Shown in pieces: positions 23,701 to 35,167 of a stretch of 64,000 nucleotides of DNA. The DNA is from Apiospora phragmitis (Eukaryota; Ascomycota; Sordariomycetes; Amphisphaeriales; Apiosporaceae): the NCBI GenBank assembly GCA_038363925.1, contig JAQQWL010000010.1, positions 310,001 through 374,000 of the forward strand, given 5' to 3'. The position numbers and the translations under genes were made by a program. The notes below the pieces were generated by a model, which had not been told where the DNA came from, searched no databases, and saw only the letters and a program-made list of their open reading frames with translations. Every line of letters starts with the position of its first letter. Positions within the stretch are counted from its first letter, which is position 1.

Positions 23701-26700
23701 GGCAAAGATGGCGGCGCAGGTAAAAGACTTCAGGCACTCCATCCAATTCTCCGGGCTTGGAAGATCTCGACCTTGCATGGGTCGGAGTACGATGTGGTCC
23801 CCCGTTTCTTCCACGCTTATCTCATCTGAATTAAACTGTATGGGGGCCACCAGAGTTGTCACAGATTGTGTATCGATGCTTCCGAGCTCTTTGAAATCGC
23901 CCATCAAGGCGACCAGATCATTGTGGATCTCGTCCAGAATCTCTTTGGAGGACTGATCATCCCTGGTCGAGTGGCGTACCGACACGGGACTCTGCAAGAT
24001 GCAGACACGCTCCAGGTCTTGCCCCAAGACCCGCTCGAGATCTTCCGACTGCCAAAGCGAGTCCTTTTTAAAGGACTGTTCGAAGTCGTCATCAAATGCC
24101 ACGATGAAGTTGACGGGCTTCCGACCGCGCTTCTTGCACGACTGCGAAAAGAAGCGGACATCCTCGGGATGCAGGAGCTGTTCTGCGATACCGGGGCAGA
24201 GCCTGGTCAATTCGGCCACCAGGACCTCCGGTTCGCTCAGTAACGATGGATCGAAAGTAACAGGCGAGCCTTGCCGTTCGAGGGATCGAGTGGCGAACTC
24301 CGCAAAGAGGTCGCGGTAGGACACGTCGACCCATCGCTGCTGGTGGCTGACGTACATGAGCTTGACGAGCCGAGCCAGCACTTCGGAATACGTCATATCC
24401 TCGACATCCACCGCCCTGCCCTTGGCGCTCTCCCGAACCAGGGCTTGGCAAAGTCCGCGTTGAGCCGCCGGACGATCTCGTCCTTGCGCTTCCGGAGCGC
24501 GGCCTTGCGCTCGGATTTGGGTAGGCTGAAGATGGTGTCGTCCATCTCCCTCGACAGCCGGACGCCGCGCGTGGCGACCTTGTGGATGGACTGCCCCATC
24601 TCCGAGGTCACGGTGAGGACCCCACCCGCCGCATCCGGGCTCAGGTAGGACTTCTCCCACTCCGCGTCGTCGACGCCCGGGGCCTTGACCAAGAGGCTCT
24701 TCACCCCGGGGCGGTGTGCGCGTCGGTGGCCACCATCATCCGGCTTCCGAGCAGTATGCCGTCGCACGGCATGGCCGGCCTCCCGAACGGGAGGGACCAG
24801 GCCCCCGAGAAGTAGGGGAACATGCCGGCGCCGTCCCCGAACCCGCTGCCGACCACGAGGTAGAGGTTCGGCAGCGCCGGATCTCGCTGTACGTCTCCAG
24901 AAGCGGCTGGTGGAAGTCCTCGCAAGAGTGATGGCCGCCGCCGCGGCCGCCGGTCCACTGGAGGATGACTGGAAACGTAGGGTGCACCTTGGCAATGCTA
25001 ATGACGTCCCGGATGGCGCCCGTGGACCCAGGCTTGAAGGAAATGTGCTCGATCCCCAGGGTCTAGATGTACTGTGCGGCCACCTCCGGGGATGGGACGC
25101 CAGCGCCAATGGTGAGGCCGCGGATGGGGACGCCGCTGCTGATCAGCTGGCGGATCAGGGGTATTTGGAAGCCTATGGCTACGGGGTCGACGTAGATCAA
25201 GTTGCAGGTAATGCTGCGTCCCGCCGGGATTTTAGCGGCTACCTTTTCGATGGCGGCCGTCATGTCGGCCGGGTTCCAGTAACCACTCCCGGCGAGTTCG
25301 ATGTGGTAGCCGGCCTTGGTGACGGACACGACGAAGTCCCAGGCCACCGTCGTCGGAGTCATCCCCGGCACGATGATGGGCGGCGCTTTGAGGATCTGGC
25401 TCAGTCGTGTCTCGACCCTATAGTGGGCACCATCGGCAGACCGGACAAGACGAGGTCGAAACTGCTTTTCCCAAGACTGAGCAGAGAGTGAAAATGTTGG
25501 TGCAAAGATCTCGGCTTTATCGCCCATACTTGCAGTATCTGCGGAGTCGGGCCGGGTTCCATCAATGACATGAACACCCCGGCCATCTAGGTTTTGGAGC
25601 ACCATACCAGCAAAACGCCCGATTCCCAGGGTTATGATATGCGAATATTTGCCTTCATCAACTCGAAGGGCTTTGGGCCAGTCCACCACTTTGGTGGTAA
25701 TTGCCACAGCCAGCAATTGAGTCAGGTTCGCTTCCGGTCCGTACATCGCACGCAAGTCTGTCCTCTTTTCGGTATCGAATACGGGAGCCCGTAAATCGGT
25801 GACATGCGCAGTCTCGGGCCAGGAGCTCGACATCCTGGTGACAATCCTATCTGCTGCCCCCTGCAGATAGGGGGCGTGGAATGGGGCGCTAACGGGCAGA
25901 AACACGAGGGAGATGACCGGCTTCCGCTTACTCCAGGGGACACGGCTCTGGTCGAGACCGTCCCTTGCGCGGATCTCGCGCAATCTCAGAACCAAGCCGC
26001 GGAGACTCCGTTGTGGTCCAGCAACAACGTGATCCGTCGCGCTGTTGACCAGGGAAAGGTAGACCCGTTCTTCCTCCGGGAGGTGCTTGTTGCCAGCAGC
26101 GATAACGTCTTCCAGAGCTCCCTTCGGCAGTCCGCGCACCAGCAGCATATGCGAAGGAACACCCTCTCCGTTCTCTACGGAATCGCTGATCATGGCGGGG
26201 CTCAGGGACGACTGCGGTGCCGCCATCTGGCTCTCGTACCCGATCCAGAACAGAAGCTCCACCGCCCACTTGGCTTCGACGAAGAAGGACTCCCAGTCGT
26301 GCGCCTTCGCCACGGCAGCCGCGAGCACTATCCCCTGGAAGTGGCCGGTGGTCCCCGTGAGGACTTGACCCAGCTCTCCCGGCGACTTCCCCAGCATCTG
26401 GCAGATGACGGAGTAGTGGAGCAAACTGCCGATGCCGATGATGAGGAAGCTGACCGCGGCACCGGCAAGGAAGCTCTTGTCTGGCCGTTTCGCGGGGTCC
26501 TCCAGCCAAGCTAGCAAGTCGATCTCGCGACCCAGGTAGAATACCCTAGTATCCCGGTGACGGGTAAGCGAATGAAGGACGTCACTGAGTGATGCGACGA
26601 GAGATTCCAGCAGTGGTTGGTACAGAGATTATAGCTCTGCCAGGTTGTCCACGCAGTCGGGGTTGGACGAGCTCTGTCCTCCGAAGGCTATCAGGATCTG

Positions 26701-27218
26701 GCTTTTCCCCTTGTTTGCTGATGCTAGAAGCGCGCTTGAAGCAGGTGGAAAGGGGGGGGGGGGGGGGAATAGCTTTGCGACTAGGCGCGTGTATGTGCGT
26801 AAGATGGCTTTCCGTGTGGTAGCGCCATCGTTGAGCTCGGCCAAGAAGCAGTGTATCTCTTTGTCTTGCATAAGATCTAATCGAACGGCAGAGAAGACTC
26901 GTGCCAACAGCCCAAGAGGAGACGGTGTTCCAGCATGTACTCCAAGAACCGGAAGGCCATCGATGCTTCCGAAAAGGGGGGCTTGATATCACTGCTTTCC
27001 CCTGTCTGGTCCAACAATGTCTGAAAGTCTCGTCGAAACTCGCTTAACTGTGTCATTTCTGATGGAGGGAGAGAGAGCTCGACCTGGACAGACTGATGAC
27101 TGATGGAAAACGCAGACATAGTGCTGGTTGTTTCGGGAGTGAATGACCCAGGAGTATCGAACATCTCTGGGCTGCGGCGAATTTCGTCACATGAAGTGTT
27201 TTCATCTGAGCTGGCCAT
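20787..27218 (-). pseudogene. Fatty acid synthase beta subunit (FAS1/HexB type), inactivated
   Basis: Beta subunit of a fungal type I FAS, probably once dedicated to a secondary metabolite. Domain order is normal. The acyltransferase is at about 26.6-25.7 kb, the enoyl reductase (PPIIVPGMTPTTVAWDF) at 25.4-24.4 kb, and the dehydratase (GDRNPIHASPIF...LPGPIMHGMYTAA) near 22.4 kb. The malonyl/palmitoyl transferase is at 22.2-20.8 kb, with GHSLGEYGAL intact. Two late introns fit: 21417-21489 and 21213-21300; a third begins near 22055. Damage is heavy: a TAA at 26629, a TAG near 25063, and frame changes near 26900, 24880, 24710, 24430, 22115, 21785 and 21590. The acyltransferase nucleophile is also lost (GHFQG instead of GHSQG, near 26354). 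A run of 16 G (26752-26767) sits inside the coding region. The stretch 22105-24660 is one open frame of 851 codons. Confidence 0.9.
26752..26767. repeat. 16-G homopolymer inside the FAS beta remnant
   Basis: An uninterrupted run of 16 G on the plus strand. Read in the gene direction it encodes a proline stretch not expected in this part of FAS beta. Confidence 0.8.
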
Positions 27219-28021
27219 GATGAAATATAATGCGATCGCGCAGAGTTGCTAGTATATATGACCCAAAGATAATTTGATGATCGCATTCCTCGTAGGGACG
27301 ATGAAGCAGGAGCCCCTCAGATCAAATGCTGCGAAAATGTACGAGTAAACTGCATAGAAAACTAAGAAATGTTAATTGTGAGAGTAAAAATATGTAGCCC
27401 TCCCAACACAACCTTATGATTGCACAAGTTAAAACTGAGATACGGGAGTTTTCAGAGTCAAGGTTATGAAGGGGTCATATTGGCATATTTCTTCAGCCTA
27501 TAGAGGCCACTTTCGCTATCTTTTCTACTTACTCAATCATGGTATCAACACGTTGACCCAGACTGGATAACACGGCGACTTAGCTCCATGCTCCTTACCT
27601 TACTCGGCACCAGTCTGGAATCAGATAAGAGCCCCGGGGCTGATCCAGAACACCTCATAAGCAGGGCTGGCGCTCTCGGGACCTGTTCAAAGCACCGTCT
27701 CGGGTGGCTTTCCGTGCCACTTCTCGAAGTAAGGTTTAATGTTCTGTGGAAAGCTGCGGGGCTATGTGAGCCGCACCGCGGTGAGTCAGAAAAAGACAAG
27801 CGCCGGGGTCCGGACGCCGAGCCCCGACCTGTTCGGGTTCGCCGGCCGATTGCCGGATATACTCCAACTACCACACCCGCCCTGGCATTGCCGTACCATC
27901 TAAACACTGGACAACATGATTAGTGTATGGCTAAATGACTTGATAATCCGTTACAAGGGAGAAGGGGTTTAGTTTGCCCTTTCATCTTTGTACCAAGCAC
28001 TTTGAGACGACGACAGACAAT
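27219..28021. promoter_or_regulatory. Divergent intergenic region between FAS beta and PrpD-like gene
   Basis: About 800 bp between two divergently oriented cluster genes, the usual place of a shared promoter. CGG/CCG-containing motifs, for example around 27811-27850, could be Zn2Cys6 sites, but none is certain. No gene is seen. Confidence 0.35.
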
Positions 28022-28800
28022 ATGTCCATTCCACAGCCTGACGACAACTCGGAGAGACCGTACGACGAGATCATCGACCTCATCGTTGACTATGTCTACG
28101 ACTACGAGGTTGTGTCCGAGGCAGCATTGGTCCGGAGCAAACTGGCGCTTATCGATTCACTGGGCGTCGCCATAGAGAGTTCAGCCAGGAGCAAGGAATG
28201 CACCGCCCTCGTGAAACCCTCATGGTGGCCTCGACCGCCATGAGGGCGAGCCAGGAGTTGCAGGCGCGCCACCTCGACCCGACTCGCGACATCCAGAGCA
28301 TCCGCGTGCGCGTCCAGGAGGCGGCCATGATCATCATCAACAAGAGGGGTCCGCTCAACAACCCGGCCGACAGGGACCACTGCTTGCGGTACATGCTCGC
28401 CGTGGTCCTGCTGAAGGACGGCGTCGAGGTCGAGACCGAAGGCTACCAGGATGACAGCCCTTGGGCGACCGATGAGCGCGTCGAGGCCCTGCGGCCTCTC
28501 ATCAGCATGGAGGAAGACGTCCAGATGACCCGGGACTACCACAACCCCGACATCCGCAGCGTGGGTAGTGCCATCGATATCATACTGAAAGACGGGTCAA
28601 CTATCAGCGCATGGCAGGACTTCCCTCTCAGTCACCCGGCCCGCGGCAACGAGACCGCCCCATTGGTGAGGCAGAAGGCCATTCGTAACTTGGGACTGAT
28701 GTTCTCCGAGGAGGAAGTTGGCCGCATCATGGAGACTTTTGACCAGCCCGACTTTGAAGCCATGCCAACAAGCAATTTCAGAGACTCGTTTACAAAATAG
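28022..28800 (+). pseudogene. 2-methylcitrate dehydratase (MmgE/PrpD) with internal deletion
   Basis: PrpD-family enzymes dehydrate 2-methylcitrate. In alkylcitrate pathways a relative dehydrates the alkylcitrate. The N-terminal 60 codons from ATG 28022 match the family start (YDEIIDLIVDYVYDYEVVSE, ALIDSLGVAIES, KECTALV). From about 28215 the sequence jumps, in another frame, to the C-terminal part (AAMIIINKRGPLNNPADRDH, YMLAVVLL, SPWATDERVEALR, LTRDYH-like MTRDYHNPD, LGLMFSEEEV), ending at 28800. Roughly 250 residues of the central catalytic region are missing. The C-terminal part itself is open for about 200 codons. It lies between the two FAS genes and is inactive for certain. Confidence 0.85.
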
Positions 28801-29297
28801 GATTGGGTTCGCCTAGTGGATGCAGTAGAATCACATGTGTAGTTACGTCGTGATGAGAATAGAAATACTCACCCACTTTGTCTGCCGTGTCCTGTAATTA
28901 CATGACGTGATCAATCCACTAACCGGGGATGCTGCCGAGGCGGTAATACCCCATGTTGGCTTATCAATATAGTCTGGTCTGTTAGTGGATAGTCTTCGGA
29001 TAACCAAATATCAAATCGAGTGGCAATGGTATCGTGTGTGGGAGGACGGCGTTGATGGCAATGCAGTCAGCTTTGGGTCTCCAAAACCAAAACATTATTT
29101 TGTGTGACCATTATGATAAATAGAAAGTCTGTTGCAAGGTTAAAATGTATAATCTGTAAGTACTTCTACATGAAAGCTATGCCAACCGAGATAATGAATG
29201 CCTTGTATCATATCTATTCCTTCTGGTTCAAGTTGCCAGTGTACTTTTGGCCCGGACGCCAGATGCGAGGTCCACCCTCTGTAAGGCTTCTTGTTAG
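28801..29297. other. Intergenic region before the FAS alpha remnant
   Basis: The missing N-terminal part of FAS alpha should be here if the gene were complete, but no matching sequence is seen. AT-richer than the flanking gene fragments. Confidence 0.5.
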
Positions 29298-31976
29298 CAA
29301 CTCACCAAGCATTATATCGAGGCGCTCTCCGTCGGCAACACCTCTGGTATCACTTTCGCCGGCACGACGGCCCTCGTCACCGGCGCAGGCGCCGGTTCCA
29401 TCGGCATCGAAGTGGTCCGAGGCCTGCTATCCGGCGGCACTCGGGTCATCGTCACGACGAGCCGCACGTCCGCCCTGGCCGGGTCCGTCATGTCGCAGCT
29501 CTACAAGGAGGTCGGCGCCCGGGGCTCGGAGCTGATCCTGCTGCTCTTCAACGCGGCGAGCAAGAAGGACGTCGAGGCTCTCGTCGCACACATCTACAAC
29601 AGCACCACCAGCGGCGGCACTAGCAAGAGCGGAGGCCTCGGCGCCGACCTGGACTTCGTCATCCCCTTCGCCGCCATCCCTGAGCTGGGCCGCGAGGTCG
29701 ACGGGATCGACGGCCGATCCGAGGTCGCGCACCGCGCCATGCTGACCAACGTGCTGCGGCTGATGGGCTGCATCAAGCAGCAGAAAGAGAAGCGGCACTA
29801 CACCGGTCGGCCGACCACGCTGGTGCTGCCGCTGTCGCCCAACCACGGGGAGTTTGGCGGGGACGGGCTCTACTCCGAGTCCAAGATCGGGCTCGAGACG
29901 CTCTTCAGCCGGTACCGCTCGGAGGGCTGGGGCGACTACCCCTCCGTCGTCGTGGCCGTCATCGGCTGGACCCGGGGCACGGGTCTGATGAGCGCCAACA
30001 ACATAGTCGCCGAGGGCATCGAGAAGCTCGGCGTCATGACCTTCACTGCGGGCGAGATGGCGTTTAACATCTTGGCCCTGCTCACTCCGGCCGTTATCCG
30101 GCAGTCGGTCTCGGAGCCTGTCTATGTCGACCTCAGTGGAGGCCTGATCGGGTTTGCTAAACTGAAGGAGGCGATCATGGCCATCCGGGACGAAGTCACG
30201 GGGAAACGGCGAGAGCGGCAAGCCATCACCGCCGAGAGGCAGAGGCAAGAAACCGTAATTTGGGGCTCGAAAGTCGCCTCGGCTTCGGAGAAGTCAAGTC
30301 CACCGAAGCCTAAGCGTTCCAACATCACTCAAGGATTTCCGAAACTGTCTTCTCATCAAACCATGACGGCGGGCCTGGAGAATCTGGTCGGTATGGTCGA
30401 CCTGAGCCGCACCACAGTAGTAGTCGGCTTCTCCGAGCTGGCACCCTGGGGCTTTTCGCGCACGCGCTGGTAGATGGAGAGCTAGGGTAAGTTGAACCAA
30501 GACGGCCTGACGGAGATGGTGTGGATCATGGGCCTCGTCAAGCACCACGATGGCCTCGTCGACGGGAAGCCCTACGTCGGCTGGCTCGACGCGGAGTCCG
30601 GCAAGCCGGTGGAAGAAGCTGACTTCGCAGCCCGCTACGGGGAGCGCATCATGAGCCACTGTGACATCCGAACTATCAAGCCAGAGAGCATGGATGGCTA
30701 TGAATCGTCGAAGAAAGAGCTGCTCCATGAGGTGGTGCTCGACCACGATCTGCCGCCATTTGAGACCTCGGAGGCCATCGCGCAGTCCTTCCAGCTCCGC
30801 CACGGGGAGAAAGTCAAGATCTTCCCCTCCGCGGGCGCATCGGGCGGTTCCGATGGCAATTGGACCATGGTCGTCCAAGCCGGCGCCAAGTTCCTGGTCC
30901 CCAAGTCGAGCGGCAGCCACAACCCGGTCGCGGCACAGCTCCCCAAGGGCTGGGACGCCGCGACCATCGCGCAGGTGGACCCCGTCACGCTGTACGCGCT
31001 CTGCTGCGCGAGCGAGGCCCTGTTCAGCGCCGGGCTCGAGGACCCCTTCGAGCTGTACCGGCACATCCACGTCTCGGAGCTGGGCAACTACCTCGGCACG
31101 GGCGCCGGCCCGCTCCGGTCCGCGCGGGCCATGTGCCGCGACCGGTACCGCGACGAGCCCGTGCAGGGAGACGTCCTGCAGGAGACGTTCCTCAACTCCC
31201 TGGCGGCGTGGACGAACCTCCTACTGTTTGGAAGCACCGGCCCCATCAAGACGCCCACCGGCACCTGCGCGACCGCGGTCGAGTCCCTCGACAGCGCTTG
31301 CGAGGTCATTCGGGCCCGGCGCGTGAAGGTCGCCCTCGTGGGCGGCGCGGACGACCTTCGCGAGGAGATGGCGCACGAGTTCCGCAACATGAGGGGCGAC
31401 CGTCGACGGCGGCGCCGACCCTGGCGAACGACAAGAACGAGAGCGCCGTCATCCACCAGCAGATGGCACACCTCGGCCGCGCCCCGGGCCACCCGCTGCC
31501 GGTCGTGTGTCAAAAGGCCCTGACGGGCCACCCCAAGGGCGCCGCAGGGGCGTGGATGCTAAACGGGTGCCTGCAGATCCTCGAGTCGGGCGTGGTCCCC
31601 GGCAACCGCCATGCCGACGACGTCGACGCGGCGCTGCGGGCGTTTCCGCATCTCTTGTACCCATCCGAAGCCCTCGACGTCGGCACCGCTGGCGGCGGCA
31701 TCATCAAGGCGTTCATGTTGACCTCGTTCGGGTTCGGGGCAGAAGGGCGGCATCGTGCTTGGGGTGACGCCCCGGGTCCTGTACGCGGCGTTGCCGGAGG
31801 CCCAGTTCGAGTCGTATCGCACCGCTGTGGGAAAGCGGCGGCGTCGGGCTGACCGGGCCTTTCAGTTGGCCATGATGACCAACACGGTCTTCAAGGCGAT
31901 GGATCGGTCTGCGTGGACCGAGGCGGGTAGGCCGGAGAAGGATTTCTTCCTTGATTCCACGGCCCGGATGATGTAG
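29298..31976 (+). pseudogene. Fatty acid synthase alpha subunit (FAS2/HexA type), truncated and broken
   Basis: Only the ketoreductase (ALVTGAGAGSIGIEVVRGLL, DFVIPFAAIPELGREVDGID, PLSPNHGEFGGDGLYSESKI, GWTRGTGLMSANNIVAEGIE) and ketosynthase are present. The ketosynthase active-site Cys is intact in [18 protein letters not shown]. The N-terminal part with the acyl carrier domain is absent, and the C-terminal phosphopantetheinyl transferase is absent (the frame ends at 31976). Two TAG codons, at 30471 and 30483, lie between the domains at the conserved RTRW-ME site. Near 31393 there is an extra G. Around 31420 a jump from EFRNM to [16 protein letters not shown] removes about 200 residues of the ketosynthase. 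One more extra G lies near 31737. A complex with FAS beta is known for the family but impossible here. Confidence 0.9.
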
Positions 31977-32600
31977 GGAGAAGTGCAGTTCTGGGCAGGG
32001 CTCCCCGTGGGGCCTCCGCGGTCAAGCTTTCGGATATGTTCGTAGATTTCATCCACTAGTTTCAAAGATAAAAGGGAAACTAGTTTCCATATTAAGTTTC
32101 GTTCATTGGCTGACTTTTTGTGCGGCCCGAGCCGCATCTTGAGTTAGAACTTTGACTACAAAATTGACTCCTTAATGTGATATAATACACGTTATTGTGC
32201 CTAAGCTATTCAACTGATAACATTGGTAGTGTAAACCTGACAATATTGTTTGTGGAACATTCTATCTGTAGTTGTCTCGCGAGGGGTTGAGTGGGTGGAA
32301 CCGCGAAGTCCGCTGCAAATGCCATATGCGTACGATTCACGGGCGCGAGTCAATGATATTTAGTAGCATGCGAGAATATGGGAAACCCCATTATTTTCGA
32401 TAGGGGCGGATAAGTATATCTACAGTTTGACGGAAGTGTTTCATATCTATTTACAACTATATGCTTTATGTTCTTCTATATTTGCGCGTTACCCTGTAAT
32501 ACTCGTATCAGATCATGAAATATATGTCATCATATGTCGTTATAAGTCGTTTGCCATGGAGACAAGCGTTCTGGTAGCAAGTCTGAAATCCAATCCGAGC
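31977..32600. other. Intergenic region, AT-rich
   Basis: Between convergent FAS alpha remnant and Zn2Cys6 gene. AT-rich, with no gene recognised. Confidence 0.5.
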
Positions 32601-35167
32601 TTACGCCCATGTTGCCCCCTGTCCAAATGTTTCCTGGAAATAGTCTATGTTGAAATTGCTCCAGTCCGAGCTGCCCGTCATGAAATCGGAGGCCAGCTCT
32701 GATTGCGACGGGGCCATGGAGCATGTTGCCGGCGGGGCGAAATCGCAGTCGGCCGATAATGGGCGAGAATTCAGATCCACGGGGTCGGTTCCTCCCATGG
32801 GAGTGAAGAAGCCAAATCCCGTCCGCTCTGCCAGTTCTGCTGCGCCGAAGTCTGCCGTCTCGCCGGGACGGGATGGCGGGAGGCTCGAGTGGGCTGGATC
32901 CATCTTCGGCAAGCGGATGGGGCACACATTTAGGAGCTCAGGTATTGTAGGTATCGGGGAGTGTTTGGAATGGCATGTTGATGACGCCCTCGATCGCTGC
33001 TGATAATCTTCGCCATGCCTTTTATCCTGAGTTGAAGCGAGGGCCTCTCCCAAGACCTCCAGCAGGTCGCGAGCCCACTCAAGGCCCAACTTCAGGCGGG
33101 TATAGAAGATATGCGTGAGCTTGTCGTGTTCCGGTATTTGAAGGTGCTCGCACACAGCCCGTAGCAGCGTAATATCGGCCTGGGCCCCCGCGCCGGCCTC
33201 CCCCGTCTTGAACAGGACGGCCAGCCGATAGGACGCGAGCTCGAAGAAGGCGACCATCGGGTAGTTCCCCACGATACTGGACAAAAGGGCCAGCCGGGGC
33301 GTCGTCCGGGGCGGCTTGCAGACCGCGAGGACCAACCTCAGGCTTTTCCGCGCAAGCGCACGCATCCTTTCTTGGCTCTTCTCGTTGCGGCGATCGCAGC
33401 GCAGGACGAGGACCTGAGAAACGAGGAAGCCATACGCCAACTCCAGCTTGATCGGGTCCGTGTCCCCGGCGCTGCTGCTAGGAGATGATGGGATGGACTC
33501 GGCGTGCCTCTGAGCATACTTATCCAGCGAGCTGCTGAGTTGCTGCACCTGTCGCGCGCGTGTCTCGGCACTAGCTCGCGCGGCTCTCGACGTATAGAGC
33601 TTCAGATAGATTTCTTTCCAGAAGTTCGCCAATTGACCAAAAGCATCGCTGAAGGGGCGATGATCCGAATCAAACATGTGTAGATCGCAGGGAGACCGGT
33701 CATAAATACACGCTGTTTGTCCATGGTGTAGAGAACCTGGAACACACGCTGTCGGACCGTATCCGACTCAGCCGAGTTGCTCCCTTCGCCCCAAAGTTGG
33801 GCTTTGGATCGGTGGAGTCCGAATGTGCGACCGGCTTGACATGCCGCTTGACATACTCTTTGGGCCGTGTTGTGGCTGTAGAACTCTCGAGCAACAAGTG
33901 TCTACGGAAGTCAGTACCTAGGTATTACACATCAAGGTGTCCCGATCAAAGGCTGGTGAGGATACATACCAGAGTCATAAGCGCCTGGACATTCGCCAGG
34001 TTAGGCACCATGAACGTATTGAGATTTCCGATAGCCCGATCGCAATTCCTCAGGAATGAAGGGAGTATGTCGTCATTCATCCCGCGTGAGTGCGAATGGG
34101 GTGCGCGAGTGGCCTGTATCTCCAACCCAAGCTCAAGCAGCACAACATTGTTGATGATGAGGGCCCATGCGCTGTCCTCCTTTGGGTGTTCTTCCCGGTA
34201 GTGGGCCTCTATCGCGCTATGCAGCTCGGCGTCGTCGAAAATAGGCGTCCGGGGGTTGATGTGTTGAAGATATCCCTCTATGAACAGGTTGCACAGGAGT
34301 CTCGGAGGTGTTGTGATGGGCTTGAGATCACCGACAACCGCCGCTTCCGGGCGTCGCGACCTGAATGGGAACTCGTCCACCTTTCTCTGCAGCGTCGCTC
34401 GCACATGCGGGTCCTGCAAAGCAAAGGTAATGAAGGGCGTTTCTCCACCACCATGGCCATGGCACTCGCCATGTTCGTCGGACTCGAGTAGAGGGACCGG
34501 CTGCCTGGCGTAGCAAGGCCTTGATCAAAACAGGTGGTGCTGGGTATCCGTAAATGCGTTTGCCGCCTCATCCGATTCGCACGTATCGAATGGAGGATTT
34601 TCCGATGTGGGATTATCGGCCGACTCAGGAGTATCGGGCTGATCCAAATCCAATAGAACAGGGGTGGGAAGCGGCACCGGGTCGTTCGCATGAGAAGAGA
34701 ATTGTGAATTGGCATGGGAGGAACAAACCGGCCGCGCCGCGACTTGCTGGATGAAGCTGGTCAGAGCTGCAAGTGTAGTATCGACATGGTCCAACCGCGT
34801 GAGAACGACAGAGAAGTCATCGCGCCTAGGTACTCAGCATCAACCAGACGCGTGTTAGCCGGTTGCATCTGATTACTGTGGATAGATCATTCACATACAA
34901 TTGCTTTGTGTGATTGACACGCTTTCCAGATAGGTTAGAAGAGCACTCGACGCCCGACTTCTTGCAATTGCCGCAGGAAGGAGTGCCCCGGTCGCAGCGG
35001 ACTTTGCGCACCCGACATTGATCACAGGCGGCAAGGGGCGGGTCGTCATTGTTGGAGCGGGCGCGTTTCCGCCGCCCACCCGCTGTACGTGTGACAGAGG
35101 CCGGGTCGCTGTCCGGTTCGGGTTGCGATTGAGCGTCGCGAGGAGAGGGTGGTGGGGGACCGGCCAT
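32601..35167 (-). CDS. Zn2Cys6 transcription factor, probable regulator of the FAS block
   Basis: Nuclear regulator of about 780 aa. The N-terminal zinc cluster ACDQCRVRKVRCDRGTPSCG ends in the last Cys of NCKKSGVEC (spacing C2C6C6C2C6C). A fungal-specific transcription factor domain follows: LLCNLFIEGYLQHINPRTPIF near 34320, then the LMTL/LVARE region and TGLPCDLHMFDSD. Exons 34899-35167, 34583-34825, 33970-34504 and 32601-33901 fit. The intron at 34505-34582 has a weak GTGCGA donor but is a multiple of three and removes an in-frame TGA (34525-34527). Without it the gene would be cut at residue 180. One base is missing near 33690 (TGLPC). The start at 35167 puts the zinc cluster near the N-terminus; the ATG at 35278 is an alternative. 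Its position beside the FAS genes suggests pathway control. Confidence 0.8.

Noticed and set aside
25804..26514. Plus-strand open frame of 236 codons
   Set aside because: Antisense to the acyltransferase part of FAS beta; no domain.
29427..30248. Minus-strand open frame of 273 codons opposite FAS alpha
   Set aside because: Antisense shadow; the plus strand encodes clear ketoreductase motifs.
30294..31070. Minus-strand open frame of 258 codons
   Set aside because: Antisense shadow of the ketosynthase part.
20787..31976. Aflatoxin/sterigmatocystin-type FAS starter unit for a polyketide
   Set aside because: No polyketide synthase is present and the neighbouring PrpD-like gene points to an alkylcitrate-type pathway; not fully excluded.
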